Made by a program: the position numbers and the translations under genes. Positions 25,770-34,885 of a stretch of 64,000 nt of DNA are shown here, piece by piece. Location of the stretch: assembly GCF_022829365.1 (NCBI RefSeq), contig NZ_JAKSYJ010000102.1, forward strand, positions 124,001 through 188,000, given 5' to 3'. The notes beneath the pieces were generated by a model, which was given only the letters and a program-made list of their open reading frames with translations, did not search any database and was not told the DNA's origin. This DNA is from Methylobacterium sp. J-077 (GTDB lineage: Bacteria > Pseudomonadota > Alphaproteobacteria > Rhizobiales > Beijerinckiaceae). Each line of letters opens with the position of its first letter. The stretch's first letter is position 1.

Positions 25770-26903
25770 TCAGGGACGGGAAGCGCGTCCCGTCAGCGCC
25801 GCCACCGCTTCGGCCAGGGCGTCGACCTGCGCCTCGTCGTGGGCGGCGGAGAACGCCACGCGCAGCCGCGCGGTCCCGGCCGGCACGGTCGGCGGCCGGA
25901 TCGCCACCACGAGGAAGCCGGCGGCTTCGAGCGCCGCCGAGATGGCGAGCGCCGCCTGCGCGTCGCCGACCAGCACCGGAACCACGGCGCTCTCGGCCTC
26001 GGGCAGGCCCAGGCGAGCCGTGAACCGCCGGGCGAGGGTGAGCGGCCGGGCGCGGCGCGCCGGCTCCGCCTCCAGGATCGCCAGGGCTTCGAGCGCCGCG
26101 GCGGCCGAGGCTGGGGGCAGGCCGGTGGTGTAGACGAAGCTCCGGGCGCGGCTGGTCATCAGGTCGATCACCGGCCGCGAGGCGCAGAGATAGCCGCCGT
26201 AGGAGCCCAGCGCCTTCGACAGGGTGCCCATCTCAAGCGGCGCCCGCGGCCCGTCCTCGACCACGCCGATCCCGTGGGCGTCATCGACCAGCGTCCAGGC
26301 GTCGAAGTCTTCCGCGACGCTCAGGATGTCGCCGATCGGCGCCCGATCTCCGTCCATGCTGAACACCCGCTCGGTCAGGACCAGGGCGCGGGCGTGGTGC
26401 GGACGGTTCTCGGCCAGCACCTTCGCCAGATCACTTGGATCGTTGTGGCGGAAGGTCAGGACCGTGGCCCCCGACAGCCGCGCCCCGGCCCACATGCAGG
26501 CATGGGACAGCTCATCGAGCACCACGAGATCGCCGCCCCCGGCCAGCGCCGGGGTGATCCCGAGATTGGCGAGATAGCCGCTGCCGAACACCAGCGCGGC
26601 CTCGGCACCCTTGTGCCGCGCCAGACGATCCTCCAGCGCCCCGAGAACCGGATGGTCGCCGGTGACCAGCCGCGACCCGCCCGCCCCTGCGCCATAGGCC
26701 GCGACCGCTTCTTGTGCGGCGGCGATCACCCGGGGGTGGTGCGACAGGCCGAGATAATCGTTGCACGAGAACGACACGAGCGCCCGGCCCCCGCGCGCCG
26801 CCGCCGCCCCGGAGCCGCGCTCGGTGGGCGTCAGCCGCCGCCGCAGGCTGCCGGCCTCCAGGGCGTCGAGTTTGGTGCGGGCGAAGGCGTCGAGGCTGTC
26901 CAT
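25770..26903 (-). CDS. bioF: 8-amino-7-oxononanoate synthase
   Basis: The 377-residue PLP enzyme condenses pimeloyl-thioester and L-alanine in biotin synthesis. SCNDYLGLSHHPRV near the start, GSRLVTGDHPVLGALE, DDAHGIGVVE and the PLP-lysine in MGTLSKALGSYGGYL are all present. ATG at 26903 chosen because family similarity begins with MDSLDAFARTKLDALE. It is divergent from bioA, 325 bases away; bioB and bioD are not in the window. Confidence 0.92.
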   Translation of the reverse strand: MDSLDAFARTKLDALEAGSLRRRLTPTERGSGAAAARGGRALVSFSCNDYLGLSHHPRVIAAAQEAVAAYGAGAGGSRLVTGDHPVLGALEDRLARHKGAEAALVFGSGYLANLGITPALAGGGDLVVLDELSHACMWAGARLSGATVLTFRHNDPSDLAKVLAENRPHHARALVLTERVFSMDGDRAPIGDILSVAEDFDAWTLVDDAHGIGVVEDGPRAPLEMGTLSKALGSYGGYLCASRPVIDLMTSRARSFVYTTGLPPASAAAALEALAILEAEPARRARPLTLARRFTARLGLPEAESAVVPVLVGDAQAALAISAALEAAGFLVVAIRPPTVPAGTARLRVAFSAAHDEAQVDALAEAVAALTGRASRP

Positions 26904-26937
26904 CGGATGGGTGATGGGGCCGTGGCGGCGGTGGATG

Positions 26938-27090
26938 TCAAGGTGGCGGAGCGCGATGCCCCTCGACGGCGCCAGGTGCCTTCCGCACGTGGTTGTCCTG
27001 CCCCATCGTCGCCGAGAGGGAGATGAACAGCGCCGCCGCAAGGGCGAGCACCGGCCCGAGGGCCATGAGGTCGAGATCGGACCAGCTCAT
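26938..27090 (-). CDS. Small membrane protein, 50 aa (hypothetical)
   Basis: A frame in the bioF-bioA gap reads MSWSDLDLMALGPVLALAAA and LFISLSATMGQDN, with one clear transmembrane helix and a charged C-terminus. GCGGGA directly precedes the ATG. It lies upstream of bioF on the same strand, 34 bases before the bioF ATG. Too short to prove; hydrophobic pattern and place are the evidence. The rest of the gap holds no other gene. Confidence 0.4.
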   Translation of the reverse strand: MSWSDLDLMALGPVLALAAALFISLSATMGQDNHVRKAPGAVEGHRAPPP

Positions 27091-27228
27091 TCCCGCAGGC
27101 TTCCGAGCAGGTGCCGGGCCGTCATTACGGACGGCGCTTCCGGCGCGTTGAGGATATGCGTCGCGGTGCGCCGAGACCAGAGAAGGCCCCCGCTTGACCA
27201 CCCAAGCCCCGCCGCCCATCCCTCGGCC

Positions 27229-28494
27229 ATGACGTCCGATCGATCGAACAAAAACCTGTGGCGGCCCTACACGCAGATGCGGCTGGCGCCCCCGCCCCTG
27301 GAGGCGGTGGCGACGCGGGGCAGCCGCATCGTGCTGGCCGATGGCCGTGAACTGGTGGACGGCATCGCCTCCTGGTGGACGGCGGTGCACGGCTACAACC
27401 ATCCGCACATCGCCCAAGCCGTCGCCGACCAGCTGACGCGGATGCCCCACGTGATGTTCGGCGGGCTGACCCATGCCCCGGCCGAGCGGCTGGCGGCCCG
27501 GCTCGCGGCGCTGCTGCCGGGGGATCTCGACCACGTCTTCTTCAGCGATTCGGGCTCGGTCGCCGTCGAGGTCGCGCTGAAGATGGCCGCCCAGATGTGG
27601 CTCAACCGCGGGGCGAGCGGCCGGACTAAGGTCCTGGCCTTCCGGGGCGGCTATCACGGCGACACGATGGGCGCGATGTCGGTCTGCGACCCCGAGGAGG
27701 GCATGCATCGCCGCTTCGGCGCCTACCTGCCCACCCAGATCTTTTGTGACGTGCCGCGGAGCCCGGCCGGGACCGAGGCGCTGGATACGGCGCTGGCCGC
27801 CCATCGCGAGACGCTGGCCGCCGTGATCGTCGAGCCCCTGGTCCAGGGCGCCGGCGGCATGGTCCTGCATCCGCCGGAGGTGCTGGCGACGATCGCGCGC
27901 CTCGCCCGCCGTCACGGCCTGCCGCTCATCGCCGACGAGATCTTCACCGGGTTCGGCCGTACCGGCAGCCTGTTCGCCTGCGAACAGGCCGGGATCGTGC
28001 CCGACATCCTGTGCCTCTCAAAGGCGCTCACCGGCGGCACCATGGCGCTCGCCGCCACCATCGCCCGGACGGAGGTGTTCGAGGCGTTCTGGTCCGAGGA
28101 TCCGGCCGCCGCGCTGATGCACGGCCCGACCTTCATGGCCAATCCGCTCGCCTGCGCGGCGGCCAATGCCAGCCTCGACCTGTTCGAGACCGAGCCGCGC
28201 CTGGATCAGGCGGGTGCCATTTCGCGCCGGCTCGCGGACGGGTTGGCCGGCCTGACGGGCCTGCCCGGCGTGGCGGATGTCCGGATTCTCGGCGCCATCG
28301 GGGCCGTGCAGTTCGCCCGCGCCCCCGACCTCGCCGCCCTGAAGGCCGCCTTTCTCGACCGGGGCGTCTGGGTGCGGCCGTTCGGCGACATCGTCTATCT
28401 AACCCCCGCCCTGACCATCCCGCCGGGCGATCTCGATCGGCTGATCGAGGCGATTGTAGCCGTCGTTCCCGGGCAGGCCGCGGCGCTCGCCTGA
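27229..28494 (+). CDS. bioA: Adenosylmethionine-8-amino-7-oxononanoate aminotransferase
   Basis: The 421-residue class III aminotransferase turns the BioF product into 7,8-diaminopelargonate with S-adenosylmethionine as amino donor. LWRPYTQM at residues 10-17 and VDGIASWWTAVHGYNHP are typical for BioA. Further motifs are VFFSDSGSVAVEVALKM, FRGGYHGDTMGAMSV, ADEIFTGFGRTG and the PLP-lysine in LSKALTGGTMAL. Start at 27229 is where similarity begins. No strong ribosome binding site is visible. Confidence 0.93.
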   Translation: MTSDRSNKNLWRPYTQMRLAPPPLEAVATRGSRIVLADGRELVDGIASWWTAVHGYNHPHIAQAVADQLTRMPHVMFGGLTHAPAERLAARLAALLPGDLDHVFFSDSGSVAVEVALKMAAQMWLNRGASGRTKVLAFRGGYHGDTMGAMSVCDPEEGMHRRFGAYLPTQIFCDVPRSPAGTEALDTALAAHRETLAAVIVEPLVQGAGGMVLHPPEVLATIARLARRHGLPLIADEIFTGFGRTGSLFACEQAGIVPDILCLSKALTGGTMALAATIARTEVFEAFWSEDPAAALMHGPTFMANPLACAAANASLDLFETEPRLDQAGAISRRLADGLAGLTGLPGVADVRILGAIGAVQFARAPDLAALKAAFLDRGVWVRPFGDIVYLTPALTIPPGDLDRLIEAIVAVVPGQAAALA

Positions 28495-28627
28495 GCGCAT
28501 CCGCCACACGATCCCGCGAGGCGTCACCACGCCGGCCTGCAACCCGGAACCGTTTCTGCCGTTGGGCTCACGGCTGACAACGCGTGCGGCGGCCCTCGCG
28601 GTCGGACGCTGCCGGAGGGAGTACACA

Positions 28628-29017
28628 GTGGCGAGCGAGCAGACGGTTTCGGGTGGCGATCGGCCGGTGATCCTCCTCGTCGAGGACGAAGCGCTGACGA
28701 TCATGGACCTCGGGGACGTGCTGGAGGATGGCGGCTACGACACGGTGCAATGTGCCTCCGCCGAGCGGGCGCTCAGCATTCTGCAGGCGCGCCCGGACAT
28801 CTGCGGGCTGGTGACGGACGTCCAGCTCTCGGGGAAGACCGACGGGTTCGATCTGGCGAGCGCGGTGGCCGAGGCCCGGCCGCACCTGCCGATTCTCATC
28901 GTGTCCGGGCGGGCGGCGCCCGACCCGGCCCGGATGCCTTCCCATGCCGACTTCATCGCCCGTCCCTGCACGGGCGAGGACATCCTTGACCGGCTCAAGC
29001 GCTTGATGCCCTGTTGA
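28628..29017 (+). CDS. Single-domain response regulator
   Basis: The 129-residue receiver domain starts VILLVEDEALTIMDL (acidic pair) and has LVTDVQLSG with the phospho-accepting Asp and FIARPCTGEDIL, where the conserved Lys is replaced by Arg. There is no output domain. GTG start, with GGAGGGA seven bases before it, the decisive signal. It may be a phospho-sink or regulator in a larger phosphorelay; the Lys-to-Arg change suggests atypical phosphorylation chemistry. It stands alone. Confidence 0.82.
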   Translation: MASEQTVSGGDRPVILLVEDEALTIMDLGDVLEDGGYDTVQCASAERALSILQARPDICGLVTDVQLSGKTDGFDLASAVAEARPHLPILIVSGRAAPDPARMPSHADFIARPCTGEDILDRLKRLMPC

Positions 29018-29101
29018 GCGCAGGGCCTTTTCGGCCCCCGTCATCGCACCGTCACCGGCCCGCGCCACAGGAACCCGGGCGGCCATGGACGGGAGTGGAC
29101 G

Positions 29102-29725
29102 GTGCAGGTTCAGGATGGTCCGGCGGCCGCCGGCATAGATGCGGGCGCTCCGGTGGGCGACAAGCAGAAACGCGATCGTGAGATCAAGGACGCGGGCGCG
29201 TCCGAAGGGTCGTCCAAGAAGATGCGGCCGCCCGGCGTGCGCAGCGTCGGCTGGGCCCTGGTGCAGGCCGCGCGCCTGCACCGCGCCCGAACCGGCGACC
29301 GGCTGGCCAAGCTCGGCCTGTTCGCCGGGCAGGAGCAGGTGGTCCAGGCGCTGGCCGCCGCCGGCACCATGACGATGGGCGACCTCGCCGCCCTCCTGCG
29401 GGTGCGGCCTCCCACCGCCTCCAAGACGGTGACCCGGCTGGCCGCGCTCGGCATCGTCGAGCGCCGGGCCGAATCGGGCGACGGGCGGGTGGTGCGGGTG
29501 CAGCTCACGGAGTCCGGCCTGGCGAAGGCCGAGGCGATCGAACGGATCCAGGAAGAGGTCGAGGCCGAATTGCTCGACCATCTCGACAAGACCGACCGGC
29601 GCCGCCTGCGCAAGCTTCTCCGCAAGGCCGCCCGCGGGCTCGCCGAGGCGGCCGGCGCCTCCGGCCAGGTCACGGATGTCGACGCCGAGATCGAGGCGGA
29701 CGAGGCCGAGGCGATCGCGATCTGA
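29102..29725 (+). CDS. MarR family transcriptional regulator
   Basis: The 207-residue protein has a basic N-terminal arm and a winged helix-turn-helix: MTMGDLAALLRVRPPTASKT followed by LAALGIVERRAESGDGR, the MarR wing. Helical ends form the dimer. It probably represses genes nearby, but none is obviously its target. GTG start after GGGAGTGGACG. A long palindromic repeat begins 10 bases after its stop and the ZnuD-like receptor gene lies 285 bases on. Confidence 0.82.
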   Translation: MQVQDGPAAAGIDAGAPVGDKQKRDREIKDAGASEGSSKKMRPPGVRSVGWALVQAARLHRARTGDRLAKLGLFAGQEQVVQALAAAGTMTMGDLAALLRVRPPTASKTVTRLAALGIVERRAESGDGRVVRVQLTESGLAKAEAIERIQEEVEAELLDHLDKTDRRRLRKLLRKAARGLAEAAGASGQVTDVDAEIEADEAEAIAI

Positions 29726-29735
29726 CGCGATCCGT

Positions 29736-29821
29736 CATTGCGAGCGCAGCGAAGCAACCCAGGGCAGCGCGCGTTCTCCGACCGTGGCGTCTTCGTGAGT
29801 TGCTTCGCTGCCCTCGCAGTG
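29736..29821. repeat. Palindromic repeat family A, copy 1
   Basis: Left arm CATTGCGAGCGCAGCGAAGC... (29736-29760) is matched by a right arm of 23 bases (29799-29821) with two mismatches, around a spacer of variable sequence. The same arms occur at 46049-46134 and 53656-53741. This is a REP-like intergenic element of the type widespread in rhizobial and Methylobacterium genomes. Confidence 0.8.
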
Positions 29822-29982
29822 TCGGCGTGCGGCGCAAATGACGCCCTCGCACGTGCGCCGTGCGGGTCGCGGCGCAGCAGCCTCCCTGCATCCGCGACGA
29901 TGTTGCAACGATGTAACGTTGCTCACTTTCCGACCTCTACCCCTTGCCCAGCCCTTGCGCTCAATCATTACGGCACGCGAAT

Positions 29983-30000
29983 GAAACACTATAACATTTC
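29983..30000 (+). promoter_or_regulatory. Zur-like palindrome before the ZnuD-like receptor gene
   Basis: The minus-strand reading is GAAATGTTATAGTGTTTC. It shares ATGTTAT and the terminal TTxC spacing with an 18-mer before the other TonB receptor (37115-37132). The TGTTATA core is characteristic of Zur boxes. It ends 10 bases before the ATG at 30011, so it would block the ribosome region or -10 region. A second inverted repeat, GCAACG-N6-CGTTGC, lies at 29905-29922. Confidence 0.45.
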
Positions 30001-30010
30001 GTGAGCTTCG

Positions 30011-32158
30011 ATGCCCCCAGCCCTTCGCCTTGCGTTCCTCGCCGGCACGACCCTGTCGGCACCCCTCTTCGCGACCCTGTCGATCGCTCCAGCACGGGCG
30101 CAGCAGGCGGTCGCCCTCGACGAGATCAGCGTCACCAGCCCGAGCCCGGTCCAGGCGACCCGGCCCTCGGTCGAGCCTGCGCCCCCGCTTCAGACCGGCA
30201 TCCTGCCGGTGGCGACCAACACGTTCTCGCCCGTTACCGTCGTGACCCAGGACCAGATCGCCCGCGATCAGGCCCGGACCCTTGGGGACGCCCTGTTCGA
30301 CCGGCCGGGCATCTCCGGCACGACCTACGCACCGGGGGCGGCCTCACGGCCGATCATCCGCGGCCTCGACAATGCCCGGGTACGCATCCAGGAGAACGGC
30401 ATCGTGAACGGTGGCGTTTCCGACCTCGGCGAGGACCACGCGGTTCCGGTGAACCCGCTGGTCTCCGACCGGATAGAGGTGATCCGCGGCCCGGCGACCC
30501 TGCGCTACGGCTCGGGCGCCACCGGCGGCGTGGTCTCGGCCGACAACAATCGGGTACCGACCTTCATCCCGGCCAACGGCGTGCAGGGGCAGGCCACCAC
30601 CGGCGTCTCAAGCGTCGACAACGGCCGGCTCGGCGCCGCCACGGTGGATGCCGGCGGCGACGGCATCGCGGTCCACGCCGACGGCTTCAAGACCGGCGCC
30701 GACAGCTACGCGATCCCCGGCGGCATTCAGCGCAATTCCTACAACGAGTCGCAGGGCGGCGCGGTCGGCATCTCGGCGATCGGCGACCGCGGTTTCGTCG
30801 GCCTCTCGTTCAGCCACTACGACGCGGTCTATGCGATCCCCGGCGGCGTGGCCGAGCAGGACCGCACCCGCCTGACCCCGAACCAGGACCGGGTCCTGTC
30901 CCGGGGCGAGTACCGGCCGCTGGACGGCCCCTTCGAGGTGATCCGCTACTGGGCGGGCTACTCGGTCTACCGCCACGACGAGGTCGGCTTCGGGGCGGAC
31001 GGGATCGAGGGCGTCCAGGCGATCCTCAAGAACCGCGAGGCGGAAGGGCGCCTCGAGCTGCAGCACGTCCCGGTCTTCACCGAACTCGGCACGCTCACCG
31101 GCGCGCTGGGCTTCCAGTCAGACCGGCGCGTGATCAACACGCAGCTCGAATCCTTCCTGCCCAAGACCGAGTCCCGCGCCAACGCGGTCTACCTGTTCGA
31201 GGAGCTGGAACTGCGCCCGGGCACGCGGCTGCAGGCGGCCGGGCGCTACGAGGTCGACCGGCTGTCGAGCACGGCCGCGCAGTTCCCGGCCGATTACGTG
31301 CCGGTCGACGGGCAGGACCCGGTCCAGTACGCCCGGACCCGGCGCTTCGCCCCGAAGAGCGCCAGCTTCGGCGCCCTGCAGGACCTGCCCTACGGGTTCG
31401 TGGCGAGCCTCACCGGCTCCTACGTCGAGCGCGGGCCGACCGGCTACGAACTGTTCTCGCAGGGGCCGCACGACGCCACCGCGACCTTCGAGATCGGCAA
31501 CCCCGACCTCAAGAAGGAGCGCGCCCGTACGGTGGAAGCCAGCATCCGGCGGGCCGAGGGACCGCTGCGCCTCGACGCCACCGGCTACTACACGCGCTAC
31601 ACCGGCTTCATCTACCGCAACTATACGGGGCTGACCTGCGACGACGGCTTCGCCTCCTGCGGCACCGGCACCGGCACCGACAACCGGCAGATCGTCTACC
31701 AGCAGCAAAACGCCACCTTCTACGGTGCCGAGATCATCGGGCAGGTCGATCTCGTGCCGGTCGGAAACGGCTTCGCCGGGATCGAGGCGCAGTTCGACTT
31801 CGTCCGCGCCCAGTTCGACGACGGCACCAACGTGCCGCGCATTCCGCCCTATCGGGTCGGCGGCGGTGTCTACCTCCGGGCGGATGGCTGGTTCGCCCGG
31901 GTGAACCTGCTCCACGCCTTCAGCCACGAGGCGACCGCCCGGTTCGAGACCCCCACCCCCGGCTACGACGACCTGCGCGCCGAGCTGAGCTACACCCAGG
32001 CGGTCGACCCCGCGGTCTACGGGGCCAGCGCGATCACCCTCGGCGTCCAGGGCCGCAACCTGCTCGACGCCGACATCCGCAATTCGACCTCGTTCAAGAA
32101 GGACGAGATCCTGTTGCCGGGCCGGAACGTGCGGCTGTTCCTGACGGCGCGGTTCTAG
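30011..32158 (+). CDS. TonB-dependent outer membrane receptor, ZnuD-like
   Basis: The 715-residue protein has a signal peptide (ending APARAQQ), a TonB box (LDEISVT), a plug and a 22-strand barrel ending in RLFLTARF. The plug segment EDHAVPVNPLVSDRIEVIRG followed by PATLRYGSGATGGVVSADNN is the pattern of ZnuD-type zinc/heme receptors. Histidine-rich loops of some ZnuD proteins are not obvious here, so the cargo could be another metal complex. Zinc is inferred from family plus the Zur-like site. It acts with TonB in the outer membrane. An oxidoreductase gene follows after 99 bases. Confidence 0.8.
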   Translation: MPPALRLAFLAGTTLSAPLFATLSIAPARAQQAVALDEISVTSPSPVQATRPSVEPAPPLQTGILPVATNTFSPVTVVTQDQIARDQARTLGDALFDRPGISGTTYAPGAASRPIIRGLDNARVRIQENGIVNGGVSDLGEDHAVPVNPLVSDRIEVIRGPATLRYGSGATGGVVSADNNRVPTFIPANGVQGQATTGVSSVDNGRLGAATVDAGGDGIAVHADGFKTGADSYAIPGGIQRNSYNESQGGAVGISAIGDRGFVGLSFSHYDAVYAIPGGVAEQDRTRLTPNQDRVLSRGEYRPLDGPFEVIRYWAGYSVYRHDEVGFGADGIEGVQAILKNREAEGRLELQHVPVFTELGTLTGALGFQSDRRVINTQLESFLPKTESRANAVYLFEELELRPGTRLQAAGRYEVDRLSSTAAQFPADYVPVDGQDPVQYARTRRFAPKSASFGALQDLPYGFVASLTGSYVERGPTGYELFSQGPHDATATFEIGNPDLKKERARTVEASIRRAEGPLRLDATGYYTRYTGFIYRNYTGLTCDDGFASCGTGTGTDNRQIVYQQQNATFYGAEIIGQVDLVPVGNGFAGIEAQFDFVRAQFDDGTNVPRIPPYRVGGGVYLRADGWFARVNLLHAFSHEATARFETPTPGYDDLRAELSYTQAVDPAVYGASAITLGVQGRNLLDADIRNSTSFKKDEILLPGRNVRLFLTARF

Positions 32159-32257
32159 GAACGGCCCTGGACGGCGGGCCCGCCGGATGGTGTGAACCCG
32201 CGCGGCCACGCGTCTATGATCGTGCGGCCCCGATGACCGGGATCCGATGAGACCTGA

Positions 32258-33340
32258 ATGGCGAGCGCGACGACACCAATCCGAGTCGGCCTGATCGGCT
32301 ACGGCTATGCCGGCAAGACCTTCCACGCCCCGCTGATCCGATCCGTTCAGGCGCTCGAACTCCGGGCGGTCGGCTCGCGCGATCCCGCCAAGGTCCATGA
32401 CGACCTGCCCGGCATGCTTGTCATCACTGATCCCGGCGCGGTCGCGACTTCGGAGGCCGTCGACCTCGTGGTGGTCGCATCGCCCAACGAGACCCACGCG
32501 CCGCTGGCCCGGCTCGCCCTGGAGGCGGGCAAGCACGTCGTCATCGACAAGCCCTTCACCCTGGACCTTGCCGAAGCGCGCGGGCTGGTGGCGCTGGCCC
32601 GGCGCCAGGGCCGGATGCTGTCCGTGTTCCACAACCGGCGCTGGGACAGCGACTTTCTCACCGTCCGGACAGCCATCGCGGACGGCGTCATCGGCGAGGT
32701 CCGGCACTTCGAATCGCATTTCGACCGCTTCCGCCCCCAAATCCGCGACCGCTGGCGGGAGGGGGCCGGACCGGGGAGCGGCATCTGGTACGATCTCGGG
32801 CCCCACCTCGTGGATCAGGCGGTCCAGCTGTTCGGCCTGCCCGACCGGGTGACCGCGAGCGTGGCGCGGCTGCGCCCCGGTGCCCTGTCCGACGACTGGG
32901 CCCACGTGGTGCTGGAGTATCCGGCTCTCCGCGCGGTGCTGCAGGCCAGCATGCTGGTCGCCGGCGGCTCGCCCCGCTTCGTCGTCCACGGCGAGGCCGG
33001 CAGCCTCGTCAAGCAACGCCTCGACATCCAGGAGCAGCAGCTCCTGGCCGGGATGGTTCCCGGCGCCCCGGGATGGGGCGAGGACCCGGACGGTCTCGCG
33101 ATCCACGACGGCACCGGGTCGGTGGCGCACGCGCCTGCGGTGGCCGGGGATCAGCGGCGCTACTACGAGGGCGTGGCCCGACAGATCGCCCAGGGCACGA
33201 TCGATCATGTCGCCGCGCTGGAGGCGCTTCAGGTGATGGCCTGCATCGAGGCGGCCCTGATCTCGGCACGGACCGGGACGTCCGTCGCGCTGGCGCTTAC
33301 GGCGGAGGAGCGGGAAGGGTCGGCAGCGCCACGCGCTTAG
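32258..33340 (+). CDS. Gfo/Idh/MocA family oxidoreductase
   Basis: The 360-residue protein has the Rossmann motif GLIGYGYAGKTFHAP at residues 10-24 and the EKP-type catalytic motif VVIDKPFTLDLAEA (DKP variant). It resembles the YdgJ branch of NAD(P)-dependent dehydrogenases for sugars or related compounds; the substrate is unknown. It follows the ZnuD-like receptor gene on the same strand but with 99 bases between, so common transcription is unproven. Confidence 0.85.
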   Translation: MASATTPIRVGLIGYGYAGKTFHAPLIRSVQALELRAVGSRDPAKVHDDLPGMLVITDPGAVATSEAVDLVVVASPNETHAPLARLALEAGKHVVIDKPFTLDLAEARGLVALARRQGRMLSVFHNRRWDSDFLTVRTAIADGVIGEVRHFESHFDRFRPQIRDRWREGAGPGSGIWYDLGPHLVDQAVQLFGLPDRVTASVARLRPGALSDDWAHVVLEYPALRAVLQASMLVAGGSPRFVVHGEAGSLVKQRLDIQEQQLLAGMVPGAPGWGEDPDGLAIHDGTGSVAHAPAVAGDQRRYYEGVARQIAQGTIDHVAALEALQVMACIEAALISARTGTSVALALTAEEREGSAAPRA

Positions 33341-33421
33341 GGTCGAAGGGCGCTGCCAAACGCAGGTCGAGGGCGGCGCACCGGAACGACAGGAGGTCTC
33401 AAAAGGCCGCCGCGTGCCGCC

Positions 33422-34885
33422 TTACCGAGCCCGCGGCGAAAAACTCCGGCCGAGCCGCCGCCAGCCCGCGACGATCCCGGTGATCGCGATCCCGGCCGCG
33501 AGCAGGTTCAAGAGCCACTGCGCGGCGTCGCGCAGGGCGGGGCGGCGGGTCAGGATCGGCAGGTCGAGGCGGTGGAGGGCGTCGAACAGCCAGCGATTGA
33601 TGCGGCCGGACCGGTCCAGGCGCTGGAGGATCGTCCCGTCGCGCGGGTCGATGTTGAGCCAGGTGGCGGCCGGGTCGTCGAAGCGCAGGCGCAGCACCGG
33701 CAGGGGCCGTGGGTCGGACCCGTGCGGGTACCAATAGGCGTCGTAGGCGCTGAGCTTCTGGGTCGCCCGCAGGTGCCCGTCGGGGATCGCCGCAGCGGCG
33801 GCTTCCGCCAGGATGCTGGCATCGGGGCCGGGGCCGGCGTCCGGGGCGACGGCACGCAAGCTGCCCGGCGCCTCGGCGACCACCCACCAGCGGCCGCCGA
33901 TGGCGGTGAATCGGAGAGATCGGGCGTTCGGTCCGGCGAGGCCGCGGAGCCGACCAGCCTCAAGGCCGATGTCGCCGGGCGCCCCGGCATAGGCGGCGCC
34001 GAGCCCCGCCGGCGGTGCGTTCGACGCGAACCAGCGGTTCGGGTTCATGGAGATCCAGCCGCTCAGGATGAACCCCCCGAGCGCCAAGCCACCCGCGAGG
34101 CCGGACAGGTGGTGCCAGCGCGCCAGCCCGCGATAGGGCGTCACCGCGCCGGTGGCGTAGCGGCGGCGCAGGCGCAGGCGCCAGATCCCGACGGCGAGGC
34201 CGCTGAGCGCCCCGAGGGCGGCCAAGCCCGAGAGCCAGAGCAGCACCGTCCGCCACAGCTCCGCCCGGGCGCGCAGGGGCGTCAGGTAGATCCAGTGCGG
34301 CACCGAGCCGAGCCAGTTCCAGGCGCGCTCGAACCGGGTCGTATCCAGGGCGATCTCGCCGGTGACCTGCGAGACGTAGAGCTCGGTCCCCGCAGGATCG
34401 CCGAGGGCGACCTTGTGGAACGGCCGCAGCGGGTCGTAGCGGGCGGTGACGGTCCACTGGTCCCGTTCCACCGGGGCGACGCGGGCGCCCGGCCGATCCC
34501 CGGCAACGAGCCGAAGGGACGTCTCGGCCTCAACCGGGCCGAGCCGCGCGCCGGTCCGGCCCGAGACCGTCGCCCGCGCCCCGTCGCGCCCGGTGATCCG
34601 GTAGACCGGCTCATCGCCGCGCATCTCCAGGCCGAACGCCGCCGGCACGCCCGCGAGGCCGCCAGCCGCGAGCGCCGCATCCGGCGCGACCGCGACCTGA
34701 TCCCAGGCGATCGGCGCCAGGAGCGCGAGGCGCTCGGACGGGGTGAGCGCCGGGAACGGCACGTAGAGCATGACCAGCCCGGAGCCGATCCACAGGGCAA
34801 AGAACGAGCCCGTGGCAATCCCGGCCCAGCGGTGGAACAGGAGCAACCAGCGTCGGGCCGCCTTGCTGATCCCGCGCCTCACCAC
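33422..34885 (-). CDS. PepSY domain membrane protein (siderophore/flavin reductase-like)
   Basis: The 487-residue protein has a first membrane helix with LLLFHRWAGIATGSFFALWI, where the His fits heme ligation, PepSY-type segments, two more central helices (LLWLSGLAALGALSGLAVG) and a C-terminal helix. This is the PepSY-TM layout (PiuB/FegB-like) often paired with TonB siderophore receptors and thought to reduce the imported metal complex at the inner membrane. Its GTG overlaps the stop of the receptor gene, so the two are coupled. Both lie behind the cobalamin riboswitch. Confidence 0.82.
   Translation of the reverse strand: MVRRGISKAARRWLLLFHRWAGIATGSFFALWIGSGLVMLYVPFPALTPSERLALLAPIAWDQVAVAPDAALAAGGLAGVPAAFGLEMRGDEPVYRITGRDGARATVSGRTGARLGPVEAETSLRLVAGDRPGARVAPVERDQWTVTARYDPLRPFHKVALGDPAGTELYVSQVTGEIALDTTRFERAWNWLGSVPHWIYLTPLRARAELWRTVLLWLSGLAALGALSGLAVGIWRLRLRRRYATGAVTPYRGLARWHHLSGLAGGLALGGFILSGWISMNPNRWFASNAPPAGLGAAYAGAPGDIGLEAGRLRGLAGPNARSLRFTAIGGRWWVVAEAPGSLRAVAPDAGPGPDASILAEAAAAAIPDGHLRATQKLSAYDAYWYPHGSDPRPLPVLRLRFDDPAATWLNIDPRDGTILQRLDRSGRINRWLFDALHRLDLPILTRRPALRDAAQWLLNLLAAGIAITGIVAGWRRLGRSFSPRAR

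Noticed and set aside
28549..28590. A possible EcfG (GGAAC-N16-GTT) promoter before the response regulator
   Set aside because: GGAAC is present at 28549, but no GTT lies at the required 16-17 base distance.
31118..33208. A 696-codon open frame antisense to the TonB receptor and the oxidoreductase
   Set aside because: It spans two real genes on the other strand and has the low-complexity composition of a GC shadow frame.
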